Shown piece after piece: positions 53,587 through 61,037 of a stretch of DNA of 64,000 bases. Position numbers and translations under genes: made by a program. Within the stretch, counting starts at the first letter, position 1; each line of letters starts with the position of its first letter. The notes beneath the pieces were generated by a model. It did no database searches. It had not been told where the DNA came from and worked only from the letters and a program-made list of their open reading frames with translations. Source of the DNA: Martinezella lusitana (GTDB lineage: Bacteria > Pseudomonadota > Alphaproteobacteria > Rhizobiales > Rhizobiaceae); assembly GCF_010668395.1 (NCBI RefSeq), contig NZ_WUEY01000001.1, forward strand, positions 372,001 to 436,000, read 5' to 3'.

Positions 53587-54546
53587 ATGGCCCTCCCCTC
53601 CATCCTCACCGAGCATCTGCGCCTGCCGGTCGTGGCTTCGCCGCTTTTCATCATCTCGCACCCGGCGCTGACGCTGGCGCAATGCAAGGCCGGCGTGGTC
53701 GGCTCCTTTCCCGCCCTGAACGCGCGTCCCGAAAGCCAGCTCGACGAATGGCTCGCCATGATCACCGAGGATCTCGCCGCATATAATGCCGCAAATCCCG
53801 AGCGGCCGGCAGCGCCATTTGCGGTCAATCAGATCGTTCATGCGTCGAACAAGCGGCTGGAACACGATCTGACGCTCTGCGTGAAATACAAGGTGCCGAT
53901 CGTCATCTCCTCGCTTGGCGCCGTGCCCGAGGTGAATGCGGCCGTGCATTCCTATGGCGGCATCGTGCTGCACGATATCATCAACAACCGCCATGCCAAC
54001 TCGGCAATCCGCAAGGGCGCGGACGGGCTGATCGCCGTGGCCGCCGGTGCGGGCGGCCATGCGGGCCAGCTTTCGCCCTTCGCGCTCGTCCAGGAAATCC
54101 GCGAATGGTTCGATGGCCCGCTGCTGCTGGCGGGCGCGATTTCGACCGGCGGCGCCATCCTCGCAGCCCAGGCAGCCGGCGCCGACCTCGCCTATATCGG
54201 CTCTCCCTTCATCGCGACGGAAGAAGCCCGCGCGGCGGACGCCTACAAGCAGGCGATCGTCGAGGGAAGCGCCGGCGATATCGTCTATTCCAACTATTTC
54301 ACCGGCGTCCACGGCAACTATCTGAAACCCTCCATCCGCGCCGCCGGACTGGATCCCGACAACCTGCCGGAAGCCGACCCTTCGAAAATGGATTTCGAAG
54401 CCGCCACGACCGGCGTGAAGGCCTGGAAGGATATCTGGGGCTCCGGCCAGGGCATCGGCGCCGTCAAATCCATCCAGCCCGTCTCCGCACTCATCGACAG
54501 GCTGGAGGCCGAATACAGGCAGGCGCGCGCCCGGCTGGCACTTTAG
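53587..54546 (+). CDS. Nitronate monooxygenase-like flavoprotein
   Basis: FMN-dependent TIM-barrel enzyme of 319 residues (2-nitropropane dioxygenase family). Motifs: PLFIISHPALTLAQCKAGVVGSFPALNARP at the N-terminal FMN end, VHSYGGIVLHDI, the catalytic histidine in AAGAGGHAGQLSPFAL, AGAISTGGAILAAQAAGADLAYIGS and a C-terminal KDIWGSGQGIGA. Family members oxidise nitronates such as propionate 3-nitronate or act as enoyl reductases. The start at 53587 is chosen because aaaggg lies 9 bases before it; upstream ATGs at 53578 and 53581 are closer to the operator. The shared operator links it to the beta-oxidation operon. Confidence 0.88.
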   Translation: MALPSILTEHLRLPVVASPLFIISHPALTLAQCKAGVVGSFPALNARPESQLDEWLAMITEDLAAYNAANPERPAAPFAVNQIVHASNKRLEHDLTLCVKYKVPIVISSLGAVPEVNAAVHSYGGIVLHDIINNRHANSAIRKGADGLIAVAAGAGGHAGQLSPFALVQEIREWFDGPLLLAGAISTGGAILAAQAAGADLAYIGSPFIATEEARAADAYKQAIVEGSAGDIVYSNYFTGVHGNYLKPSIRAAGLDPDNLPEADPSKMDFEAATTGVKAWKDIWGSGQGIGAVKSIQPVSALIDRLEAEYRQARARLAL

Positions 54547-54684
54547 AGCGGGGCGGAGAACGGTTCTTTTTTCACAGGCCTCTCGCTTTTTTGCCAATTG
54601 GCGATTTGAGCGCTTGAAATCTGGGCGCATAGACTGTATCAGCGCCATGCAAATCGCGGAGCCGAACCGAATGCTCCGCAGAAT

Positions 54685-54760
54685 GCCGCTTTAGCTCAGT
54701 CGGTAGAGCACATCATTCGTAATGATGGGGTCACGTGTTCGAGTCACGTAAGCGGCACCA
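54685..54760 (+). tRNA. tRNA-Thr (anticodon CGT)
   Basis: Complete cloverleaf: acceptor GCCGCTT / AAGCGGC, D-arm TAGCTCAGTCGGTAGAGC, anticodon loop TTCGTAA (CGT) on the stem CATCA/TGATG, T-arm with TTCGAGT, and encoded CCA. It marks the left side of the accessory region. Confidence 0.96.
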
Positions 54761-55012
54761 CTATTTTCAAGCAAGAATTTGGAAATTAATTCAAATTAGA
54801 TAACTCTAATTTTCTGCGCCGCCTTTTTGTCTACCCTTCACACATCGATAGCGTTCAAAAATCCCTCGCATTCCCGAGTGCCGATAACCTATCGGAACTC
54901 ATCGGCATGTTGATCGTGACAAGGGCGTATCAACAGCAGTTACAGGCAAGTTGCCGGACTCGCTTTTCGCATTGCTTTTGATAATGATCCTCCGATCTAT
55001 TGGAGGGATGGC

Positions 55013-55714
55013 GTGCGCAATCTTGATTTCAGCTCATGGCAGAGCCTGCTCCTGACGCTGGTCGGTTTGGCGCTGTTCACGTTGATCAGCATCGGCGTCC
55101 GTCTTTTGATGATGGTCACAATCCAGCAGCGCCGCGAACGCATGAACCGCCAAATCAATGAGCGCCTGCGCACGCTGATTGCTGCTTACAAGACACTTGG
55201 CGGATCGTTCACCGGCGATCTGACCGTCGATCCGGCCCATTTGCGTGATTTGCGCCGAGAAGCGCCAACCGATCCCGAGGTGGAGATCGAAAGCGTTCCC
55301 GGATCCGAGCGCAGGCGGCGCATCCGTGACGAGGTTGAGGCAGCTCTGTCGGATATCATTCTCCTCGGGACGGAAGAACAGGTCCGCCTGGCTGAACATG
55401 TCGTGCGGGAGTTGATTGCAGGACGCCCGGTTCAGACAGGTGATCTTGTCGTTTCGCTCCGCTCTTTCATTCGTGAAGCATTGGACATCGGCCCAATTCC
55501 AACTGATCTTGCGATTCCCATGCAGGGGCCCGCACGGCCGGCGGCTTCCGGCGCTCGCGGCAAGGGAGAGCGCGGGAAAGAGGGCTCAAAGCAAGGGGGA
55601 GGCGGGGGAAGCGGCGGCATGGGCATGGGCGGAGGCATGGGTGGAGGCGTGGGCGGTGGCTTCGGGATCGGTGGCAGCGCCGATGACCAGGCATCATCTG
55701 ATCATCACTCATAA
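55013..55714 (+). CDS. Membrane-anchored protein with glycine/methionine-rich tail, unknown
   Basis: Protein of 233 residues from a GTG start preceded by GGAGGG. One N-terminal membrane span (about 11-35, SLLLTLVGLALFTLISIGVRLL) is followed by a helical, charged cytoplasmic-like region (about 36-165, QQRRERMNRQINERL; RIRDEVEAALSDIILLG) and a disordered tail (about 175-233) of basic Gly/Lys and then Gly-Met repeats (MGMGGGMGGGVGGGFGIGG). I do not recognise the family. It begins about 250 bases after the tRNA-Thr gene, where base composition changes, and has no functional neighbours, which suggests accessory DNA. Confidence 0.72.
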   Translation: MRNLDFSSWQSLLLTLVGLALFTLISIGVRLLMMVTIQQRRERMNRQINERLRTLIAAYKTLGGSFTGDLTVDPAHLRDLRREAPTDPEVEIESVPGSERRRRIRDEVEAALSDIILLGTEEQVRLAEHVVRELIAGRPVQTGDLVVSLRSFIREALDIGPIPTDLAIPMQGPARPAASGARGKGERGKEGSKQGGGGGSGGMGMGGGMGGGVGGGFGIGGSADDQASSDHHS

Positions 55715-56029
55715 GAGGACCGATGACATAAGCCTCGCTGCCGAAAGGCACGGCTCTCCCCGAGACGGATGCCGTTTAAGTGCCGTCTGAAATTCATCCC
55801 GTGCCTTCGACCTTTTGGCCCGACGCCCAACGAAGCATCCGGTCCGCGCTCGAAGCGAATTTCGTATTGATTTCTGTGAGGTAAGAACGCGCCCAAGCAA
55901 CCTGCGCAGCGATATTTCAGCCGGCTTCGAAGTGTCTATTTCAGCAAATTCAAGTCTATTGCGCTTCTCGCGCCATAATTTACTATGGAATAATAATAGA
56001 ACTTGAAATCAAACCGGAAGAGGCTGGCG
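55715..56029. other. Gene-free stretch in accessory region
   Basis: 315 bases with mixed composition that become AT-rich toward the right (around 55960-56000, taataataga). No coding region, repeat or RNA gene is supported. The AT-rich end probably carries the promoter of the lipoprotein gene. Confidence 0.5.
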
Positions 56030-56833
56030 ATGAGGGGAATTCTGCTGGCATTATCGCTCGTGGTGGCGTCACTATTCACCGGGTGCGCCAGTAGCTCTTT
56101 CGCGAAACTGAACGCAATACCACAATCCGATATCTACAAAGTGATAGCGGAGGTAAAACGTCAGATAAGTGTATATACATCATATCAATCCTCGAAGTAC
56201 GGATACTCGAGAATTCTACGGAATTCCAAATCGAAGGTCTGCGGAAACGGCCTGATTGGCTTTGACATCGTCTCGGTTCAAATGGAGCTTGTCTCCACCT
56301 CCGAAGGCAGTGCCAGCGTGGGACTTTCTTTGTCGCCTATACCGGCCGCAGGGAATGCGACAATAGGAGGAAAGGCCGGCGCTTCGGTCGATACCACCGA
56401 TACCCAAACATTTGAGATTGCAGAAACGGTCGTACCCAGCCCCTACCCGCAGCCATTCGATCTGCGTCAATTGCGTTCCGCACCGCTCGCGGTTTCAATG
56501 ATCAACCTATGGGCCGCCGCGCTTCAGTCGGGCGATGATCAAAGCGATGTTTGCCTTCACCTGAAGAAGAACGCTGAAGGCGACGGAAATACCTTCAAAA
56601 TGGCTATCAACGTCGTAAAAGACGCGAACGGCGAGATAAACGTGGGGCTGACAAATGTCGGGCTTACGGCAGGTGGCGACTTCAAGGCTACGAGCGGCAA
56701 CACCATAACCGTGAAGTTTGAACCTCACGATTTCACCAAGCCACGGCAGCCGAGACCGAAACCATGTGGCCCCGGCGAAACCGGGCGTGATTGTCCCAAC
56801 CAGCACATCGTGACGCCGGCTCGAATGAATTAG
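56030..56833 (+). CDS. Predicted lipoprotein, unknown family
   Basis: Protein of 267 residues with a lipobox signal peptide: hydrophobic LLALSLVVASLFTGC, modified cysteine at about residue 19. The mature part begins with a helix (SDIYKVIAEVKRQISVY) and continues as a mixed alpha/beta domain with GFDIVSVQMELVSTSEGSASVGLSL and TVKFEPHDFTKP, ending in a proline-rich C-terminus (PRQPRPKPCGPGE). The ATG at 56030 has a GGAAGAGG site seven bases upstream; a TTG at 56003 is less likely. Codon use is visibly more AT-rich than neighbouring genes (stretches such as gtatatacatcatat), consistent with transfer. Function unknown. Confidence 0.75.
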   Translation: MRGILLALSLVVASLFTGCASSSFAKLNAIPQSDIYKVIAEVKRQISVYTSYQSSKYGYSRILRNSKSKVCGNGLIGFDIVSVQMELVSTSEGSASVGLSLSPIPAAGNATIGGKAGASVDTTDTQTFEIAETVVPSPYPQPFDLRQLRSAPLAVSMINLWAAALQSGDDQSDVCLHLKKNAEGDGNTFKMAINVVKDANGEINVGLTNVGLTAGGDFKATSGNTITVKFEPHDFTKPRQPRPKPCGPGETGRDCPNQHIVTPARMN

Positions 56834-57003
56834 CTTCAACGTTTCGTCGATGACATCACCCTGCCCTCAAATCGAATATTTCAGGTTTGCCGGCGAGTTT
56901 TGATCGCATATGCCCAAAAGCATGCCGGCGGATTAAAAAAGTTAAATGCATCCTTCATGGCAAAAGGCTCAGAACGGCCTCTGCTTTGGCGGAGTCTTCG
57001 ACC

Positions 57004-57252
57004 ATGAACACCGTGCGGCGCTTTTCTCCAATCCGCGTCATTCGCAGCCATTCCGGCGAAACGAAATCCGTCGGGACGGCCGACGAAGTCTGGAAGACGC
57101 TTCTCGATGACTGGCCGTCGGAGGAAGGCGACTGCTTTCTGTCGGCATTGCTCATCTGCATAGACGTTCAACGCGGCGAGCGGCCACCCGAGGAAGCGCG
57201 CGTTGCCTTCATTGCCGCTGCCGTCGAAGCGGGAGTTCCCCTGCTGTCCTGA
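57004..57252 (+). CDS. DUF982-family protein, copy 1
   Basis: Small protein of 82 residues of the rhizobial DUF982 family, recognised by the order beta strand (IRVIRS), ADEVWKTLLDDWPSEEGDCFLSALLICIDVQRGERPPEEARVAFIAAAVEAGV. The family function is unknown. The start has GGAG 9 bases upstream. A paralog follows after 75 bases; the two are only moderately similar. Confidence 0.8.
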   Translation: MNTVRRFSPIRVIRSHSGETKSVGTADEVWKTLLDDWPSEEGDCFLSALLICIDVQRGERPPEEARVAFIAAAVEAGVPLLS

Positions 57253-57327
57253 CGATGCGGTCTCCGCCAGGACCCGTTCGGGAACAATCCGGCCGGCGGC
57301 ACGTTGACGGCGGGAAGGAGAAAACTC

Positions 57328-57579
57328 ATGGCCCAATGGTGGAGCAAGCCTGTCATCGTCGAGACCCGAAAGACAGGCGACCGGCTGGTGATCTCGAATG
57401 CGGAACGCGCCACGGAATACATGGTGAGCGAGTGGCCGACGCTTGAAGATGGGCAGGCCTATAACGCCGCCAGGAAGGCGCTGTCGGACGCTCATGACGG
57501 CAAGCTCGACGCGGAGAAAGCCAGAGAGGCTTTCGTTGCAGCTTTGCAGGAAGGCGACATATTCATCTTCGATAACTGA
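57328..57579 (+). CDS. DUF982-family protein, copy 2
   Basis: Small protein of 83 residues, DUF982 family: VIVETRKTGDRLVISNAERATEYMVSEWP, QAYNAARKALSDAHDGKLDAEKAREAFVAALQEGDIFIF. It has a strong ribosome site (GGGAAGGAG) and starts at MAQWWSKPV. It is probably in one transcript with the first copy. DUF982 genes are numerous in rhizobia and often lie in accessory DNA. Confidence 0.82.
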   Translation: MAQWWSKPVIVETRKTGDRLVISNAERATEYMVSEWPTLEDGQAYNAARKALSDAHDGKLDAEKAREAFVAALQEGDIFIFDN

Positions 57580-57678
57580 GCATCGCTGACGTCGGGGGCG
57601 GCATTCAGCGTGGTGATGCGCGGTCCCCCGCGACAGGCTGGCGCTGCAACGCTTGCGAAGGCAAGAGCACGAAGCTGC

Positions 57679-58284
57679 TTAGAGCCGCTTCAGCGAAAAC
57701 GAAAAGTGCCCGTGGGATTCCAGGGTCATGTATTCGAACTGCCAGTGGAAATCCTTGCAGAACTTGGTGCAGGCTTCGACCACGCCGTAGGGAATGGCGT
57801 CGATGACGTTGCCGGTGCAGAAGTCGTGGCCGGTGATGCGGCCGTCCTGCTTGACCTTGAAGTGGCTGATCGATAGCTCTTCCAGGGTCGTCTCATAGCT
57901 GTGATTGGTGTCGATATAGACCCAGTCGAAGAAGCTGTTGGGAAACTCGGCAAGCCTGACCGTCGAATAGCCCTGGACGATGCGCAGGCGTCCGCTGTCC
58001 ACCGCGCCCCTGAATTTCGTCCTGATCTGTTCCAGGCCCTCCTGATAGCGGGGCGTATCCCACGCATCGATCAGGTAAAGCTCCCGTGGCGCATTCTTTT
58101 CGAGGATCTCGCCGGTGAAGTCGCCGAAGGCCGCGCCGATCTCGGCGCAGACGCCACCATGCGGCAGGCGATACAGGAGTTCGCCGCGATTGGGCAGCAG
58201 CCGCGCATTTTCCGTATGGTGCAAACCGAGCTGCGTGTGCGGCATCCCGGTCTTGTACTGAAATCTTGAATCGCGCGTCTGCAT
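57679..58284 (-). CDS. Class I SAM-dependent methyltransferase (Methyltransf_24-like)
   Basis: Protein of 201 residues with motif I GGVCAEIGAAFGDFTGEIL (about 43-61), the post-I acidic LYLIDAWDTPRYQEGL, FDWVYIDTNHSYETTLEEL and the GHDFCTGNV segment of Methyltransf_24-like enzymes, which often act on sugars or polysaccharide-related substrates. The aromatic C-terminal end (WQFEYMTLESHGHFSFSL) is intact. It stands next to a glycosyltransferase gene in the divergent direction, hinting at surface-carbohydrate modification. Substrate unknown. Confidence 0.82.
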   Translation of the reverse strand: MQTRDSRFQYKTGMPHTQLGLHHTENARLLPNRGELLYRLPHGGVCAEIGAAFGDFTGEILEKNAPRELYLIDAWDTPRYQEGLEQIRTKFRGAVDSGRLRIVQGYSTVRLAEFPNSFFDWVYIDTNHSYETTLEELSISHFKVKQDGRITGHDFCTGNVIDAIPYGVVEACTKFCKDFHWQFEYMTLESHGHFSFSLKRL

Positions 58285-58601
58285 TTGCGGCTGGCACCTT
58301 CGAGGCTGATTTCACTCCGGGCCGTATCGGCAGCCTGTTTTGAAATCGTGGATGCCGGCAGTCTTGGCATTCATGGCTTGCGTCAGGCATTCGGGCCTAT
58401 GCACACGGCCGAGCGTTCGCGAGGGCCTTGTTCGCTACCGCATGCCTCTTTTCCGAGCCTCCTTTGACCAGGGAGCCATGCCGGTTGTGACTTCCATGAT
58501 GCCTTTGCGCGCAATGCGTTGAATCCGCGCGATTAATACAACCAAAGATTCAGATTTCGATGGTTTTGTGCATTCCGGCATAACATTCTGGGGGATGCAT
58601 C
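58285..58601. other. Intergenic region methyltransferase/glycosyltransferase
   Basis: 317 bases between divergent genes. An AT-rich stretch at about 58530-58590 probably holds the promoter of the glycosyltransferase gene; no operator, repeat or RNA was recognised in the remainder. Confidence 0.5.
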
Positions 58602-59480
58602 ATGAAGATTGCCGTTGGGGTGGCGACATGCGGTCGCAAGACGATATTGGCCGCCATGATCGACAGGCTGGCCAGGCAGGAGCGCAGGCCGGATCATCTG
58701 TTCCTCTGCCCGGCCAAGGCAGACGATATCGATATGGCGCGCCTGCGTTCGGCGCCGTTTCCGGTGACCGTGGTCTCGTCGCTGCAGGGAAGCTGCCCGC
58801 AGCGCAATGCGATCATCGACGCTGCCGCCGGCATGGACGTGCTTGTCTTCTTCGATGACGATTTCTTTCCGGCGGCAAATTATCTCGCCGAGACGGAAGC
58901 GCTGTTCGAGACCGACGAAGAGATTGTCGTTGCGACCGGCGAGGTCATCCGCGACGGCATTCTCGGACCGGGCCTGACGGTGGACGAAGCGGACGAGGCG
59001 CTGGCGGCCGATGCCGACCCCGATCCCATTCCGGTCATCGAGGCCGCGCACAACGCCTATGGCTGCAACATGATTTTCCGCCTGCGGCCGATCGTGGCCA
59101 ATCGCATCTATTTCGACGAAGATCTGCCGCTCTACGCCTGGCAGGAGGATGTGGACCTGTGCCGCCGGCTGCGCCCCTATGGCAAGCTCGTCAAGTTCAA
59201 TCGCCTGCGCGGCGTGCATCTCGGCGTCAAGGCCGGCCGCACGTCGGGCCTGCGTCTGGGATATTCGCAGGTCGCCAACCCGCTCTATCTCGTCAAGAAG
59301 CGCTCCGTGTCGCTGAAATGGGCGCTGAAGCTGATGGGCGGCAATATCGCCTCGAACCTCGTCGGCTCCGTCAAGCCGCCGCCCTATATCGACCGGCGCG
59401 GCCGCCTGCAGGGTAACCTTCTTGCCGTGAGCCACCTGCTGAGCGGATCGCTGGATCCGAAACACATCAACCGGATGTGA
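58602..59480 (+). CDS. Family 2 glycosyltransferase
   Basis: GT-A fold glycosyltransferase of 292 residues. The nucleotide-sugar end is IAVGVATCGRKTILAAMI (2-19), and the metal-binding acidic motif is VLVFFDDDFFP (about 82-92). The acceptor-side EDVDLCRRL (ED-x-D-type, about 186-194) and a basic C-terminal half follow. No membrane span is present, so it acts in the cytoplasm or peripherally on the membrane. Likely role: surface polysaccharide or lipid glycosylation; the donor and acceptor are unknown. A monooxygenase-like gene follows 155 bases later. Confidence 0.88.
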   Translation: MKIAVGVATCGRKTILAAMIDRLARQERRPDHLFLCPAKADDIDMARLRSAPFPVTVVSSLQGSCPQRNAIIDAAAGMDVLVFFDDDFFPAANYLAETEALFETDEEIVVATGEVIRDGILGPGLTVDEADEALAADADPDPIPVIEAAHNAYGCNMIFRLRPIVANRIYFDEDLPLYAWQEDVDLCRRLRPYGKLVKFNRLRGVHLGVKAGRTSGLRLGYSQVANPLYLVKKRSVSLKWALKLMGGNIASNLVGSVKPPPYIDRRGRLQGNLLAVSHLLSGSLDPKHINRM

Positions 59481-59635
59481 TCCCGGCCGATCTTGCAGGG
59501 ATCCGGCGGTGATCGATAAAGTTGAAGTTCGCCGCTCGGCTAGCCTCTTTCCATGATAATGATCGAAGCCGGCCGCGCCATTGGCGGCATCCGGTATTCT
59601 CCATTCCTATTGTCTATCGTTTTAAGGACATCCTC

Positions 59636-59935
59636 ATGATTCACGTTCTCGCCATCCTCACCGCCTTGCCCGGCAAGCGCGCCGAAGTGCTCGAAGCTTT
59701 CCAGGCGAATGTTCCGGCCGTTCATGCCGAGGACGGCTGCATCGAATATACCGCCGTCGTGGATGTCGACGGCGCCGATCCGGCCTTTGGAGCCGACACG
59801 TTCGTCGTGGTCGAGAAATGGGCAAGCACGGAGGCGCTGAAGGCTCATGCGGCTTCGGCGCATATGGCCGCCTACGGCGAGAAGGTGAAGCATCTGATGG
59901 CGGCTCGCGCCGTTCACGTCCTCAAGCCGGCATGA
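59636..59935 (+). CDS. ABM-domain (antibiotic biosynthesis monooxygenase-like) protein
   Basis: Protein of 99 residues with the dimeric alpha/beta ABM ferredoxin-like fold: VLAILTALPGKRAEVLEAFQ, AEDGCIEYTAVVDVDG, FVVVEKWASTEALKAHAASAHMAAY. It resembles YgiN/ActVA-Orf6-type quinol monooxygenases, cofactor-free enzymes that oxidise quinols. The start at 59636 is chosen for length and for AAGGA upstream. A terminator lies 27 bases after its stop. Confidence 0.85.
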   Translation: MIHVLAILTALPGKRAEVLEAFQANVPAVHAEDGCIEYTAVVDVDGADPAFGADTFVVVEKWASTEALKAHAASAHMAAYGEKVKHLMAARAVHVLKPA

Positions 59936-59961
59936 TCTGATTGCATCCGGATCTTGTCACG

Positions 59962-59985
59962 AACGGCGCCGGAAGGCGCCGTTTT
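59962..59985. terminator. Intrinsic terminator after ABM gene
   Basis: Perfect 9-bp stem aacggcgcc / ggcgccgtt with loop ggaa, followed by TT and more Ts on the plus strand. It separates the ABM gene from the convergent His-rich gene. Confidence 0.85.
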
Positions 59986-60002
59986 GCTACCGGCCGATAT
60001 CG

Positions 60003-60365
60003 TCAGTTATGCGAGAAATGCGGCTGGCTGTGATACCGCCAGTGTCCGCGGCCGCCATGCCATCCGTGATATCCACCCCGATAGTATCCGCGGCCGCCGT
60101 ACCAGCCGCGATGATAGTGGCGATATCCACCGAAGCCGCCGATCCAGCCGAAGGAATAGTAGGGTTGGTAATAACCGTAATAGGGCTGGTAGTAGCCATA
60201 ATAGGGGCGGTAATAATGCGGGCGATAGTAGTGATGGTGATAATGATGGTGACGATGGACGACAACCCGGTGGTGATGTCCATGATGGTGAGAACGCGCC
60301 TCGGCATAGGTTGCCGGTAGTGCGAGCATGCCTAGCGCCACAAGCGCTGTTGCCAGAATTTTCAT
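60003..60365 (-). CDS. Secreted histidine/tyrosine-rich protein, larger paralog
   Basis: Protein of 120 residues. A signal peptide (about 1-23, ALVALGMLALPATYAEA) is followed by a mature chain with 22 histidines and many tyrosines, glycines and arginines. The middle shows a short repeat, YYGYYQPYYGYYQPYY, flanked by HHHYHHHYYRPHYYRP and GWHGGRGHWRYH. The end is QPHFSHN. It starts after AAGGAGGCTGG. No catalytic motif; metal (Ni, Zn, Cu or Co) binding in the periplasm or outside the cell is plausible. It shares its signal sequence and C-terminus with the paralog at 60735. Confidence 0.78.
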   Translation of the reverse strand: MKILATALVALGMLALPATYAEARSHHHGHHHRVVVHRHHHYHHHYYRPHYYRPYYGYYQPYYGYYQPYYSFGWIGGFGGYRHYHRGWYGGRGYYRGGYHGWHGGRGHWRYHSQPHFSHN

Positions 60366-60734
60366 TTCCAGCCTCCTTGAATGCCGGACGCGAGCGCGAC
60401 TCGGATCATTCGCGTCGTCCGGACCATACAATAACGCAGTAGCGCCGCCCGTAGTTCCGCTCGCGGCAGGATAGCAGATGTTTTCGCGGCTTTGCTATCT
60501 CTACTTTGCGAGCCATCTCAGCATCGGACGAGCACCAGTCCGGCCGGGAGTTACCGCCGCAACGCTCAGCCCCGCCGGGCACGGATCGACAACACCAGCC
60601 CGCCTGCCGATGGGCAGCCGGTCAAGGACGTCAAAAAGCCCGCGGATCGCCATGAGAGGGCGAAACGGCTTGCCGGTCACGCAGAAAAACGGCGCTCAGC
60701 GGCGCCGTTTTCCATGCCTGTCCGCCGTTCTCAA
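60366..60734. other. Gap between His-rich paralogs
   Basis: 369 bases with no supported gene. It contains the promoter of the larger paralog and the terminator at 60688-60710 of the smaller one. Confidence 0.5.
60688..60710 (-). terminator. Intrinsic terminator of the smaller His-rich gene
   Basis: Stem aacggcgc / gcgccgtt with a 6-base loop; on the minus strand it is followed by TTTTT. It lies 24 bases beyond the gene's stop. Confidence 0.82.
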
Positions 60735-60944
60735 CTATGCGTGCGAGAAATGCGGCTTGCTGTGCGGGCGATGATGGTGCGAGCCGTGCCAGCCATGGTG
60801 GTGATGCCAGCCATGGTGTGAACGATAATGATGGTGGTGGTACTGGTGGTGATGCCAGCGGTGATGATGATCACGCGCCTCGGCGTAGGTAACGGGTAGA
60901 GTAATAATGCCTAATGCGACGAGCGCCGTTGCAAGAACTTTCAT
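60735..60944 (-). CDS. Secreted histidine-rich small protein
   Basis: Protein of 69 residues: a signal peptide (1-23, ending TYAEA) and a mature chain of 46 residues of which 23 are histidine, arranged as HHH and HHHH clusters with Trp, Arg and Ser between them. The end KPHFSHA matches the larger paralog (QPHFSHN), as does the signal peptide (MK-LATALVALG). The ribosome site is AAGGAG. Extreme histidine content points to metal sequestration or buffering outside the cytoplasm; this is inference. Confidence 0.8.
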   Translation of the reverse strand: MKVLATALVALGIITLPVTYAEARDHHHRWHHHQYHHHHYRSHHGWHHHHGWHGSHHHRPHSKPHFSHA

Positions 60945-61037
60945 CTATGGTCTCCTTGGGTGCCGAACGAGCCCCCCGGCTGCGTACGCCCGGACTAACC
61001 TAACTCACCTAAACGCGAGCGACTCACGATAGTTCCG

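Noticed and set aside
54685..54760. tRNA-Thr as an active att site
   Set aside because: No second copy of its 3' end and no integrase were found in the window, so an active integrated element is not claimed.
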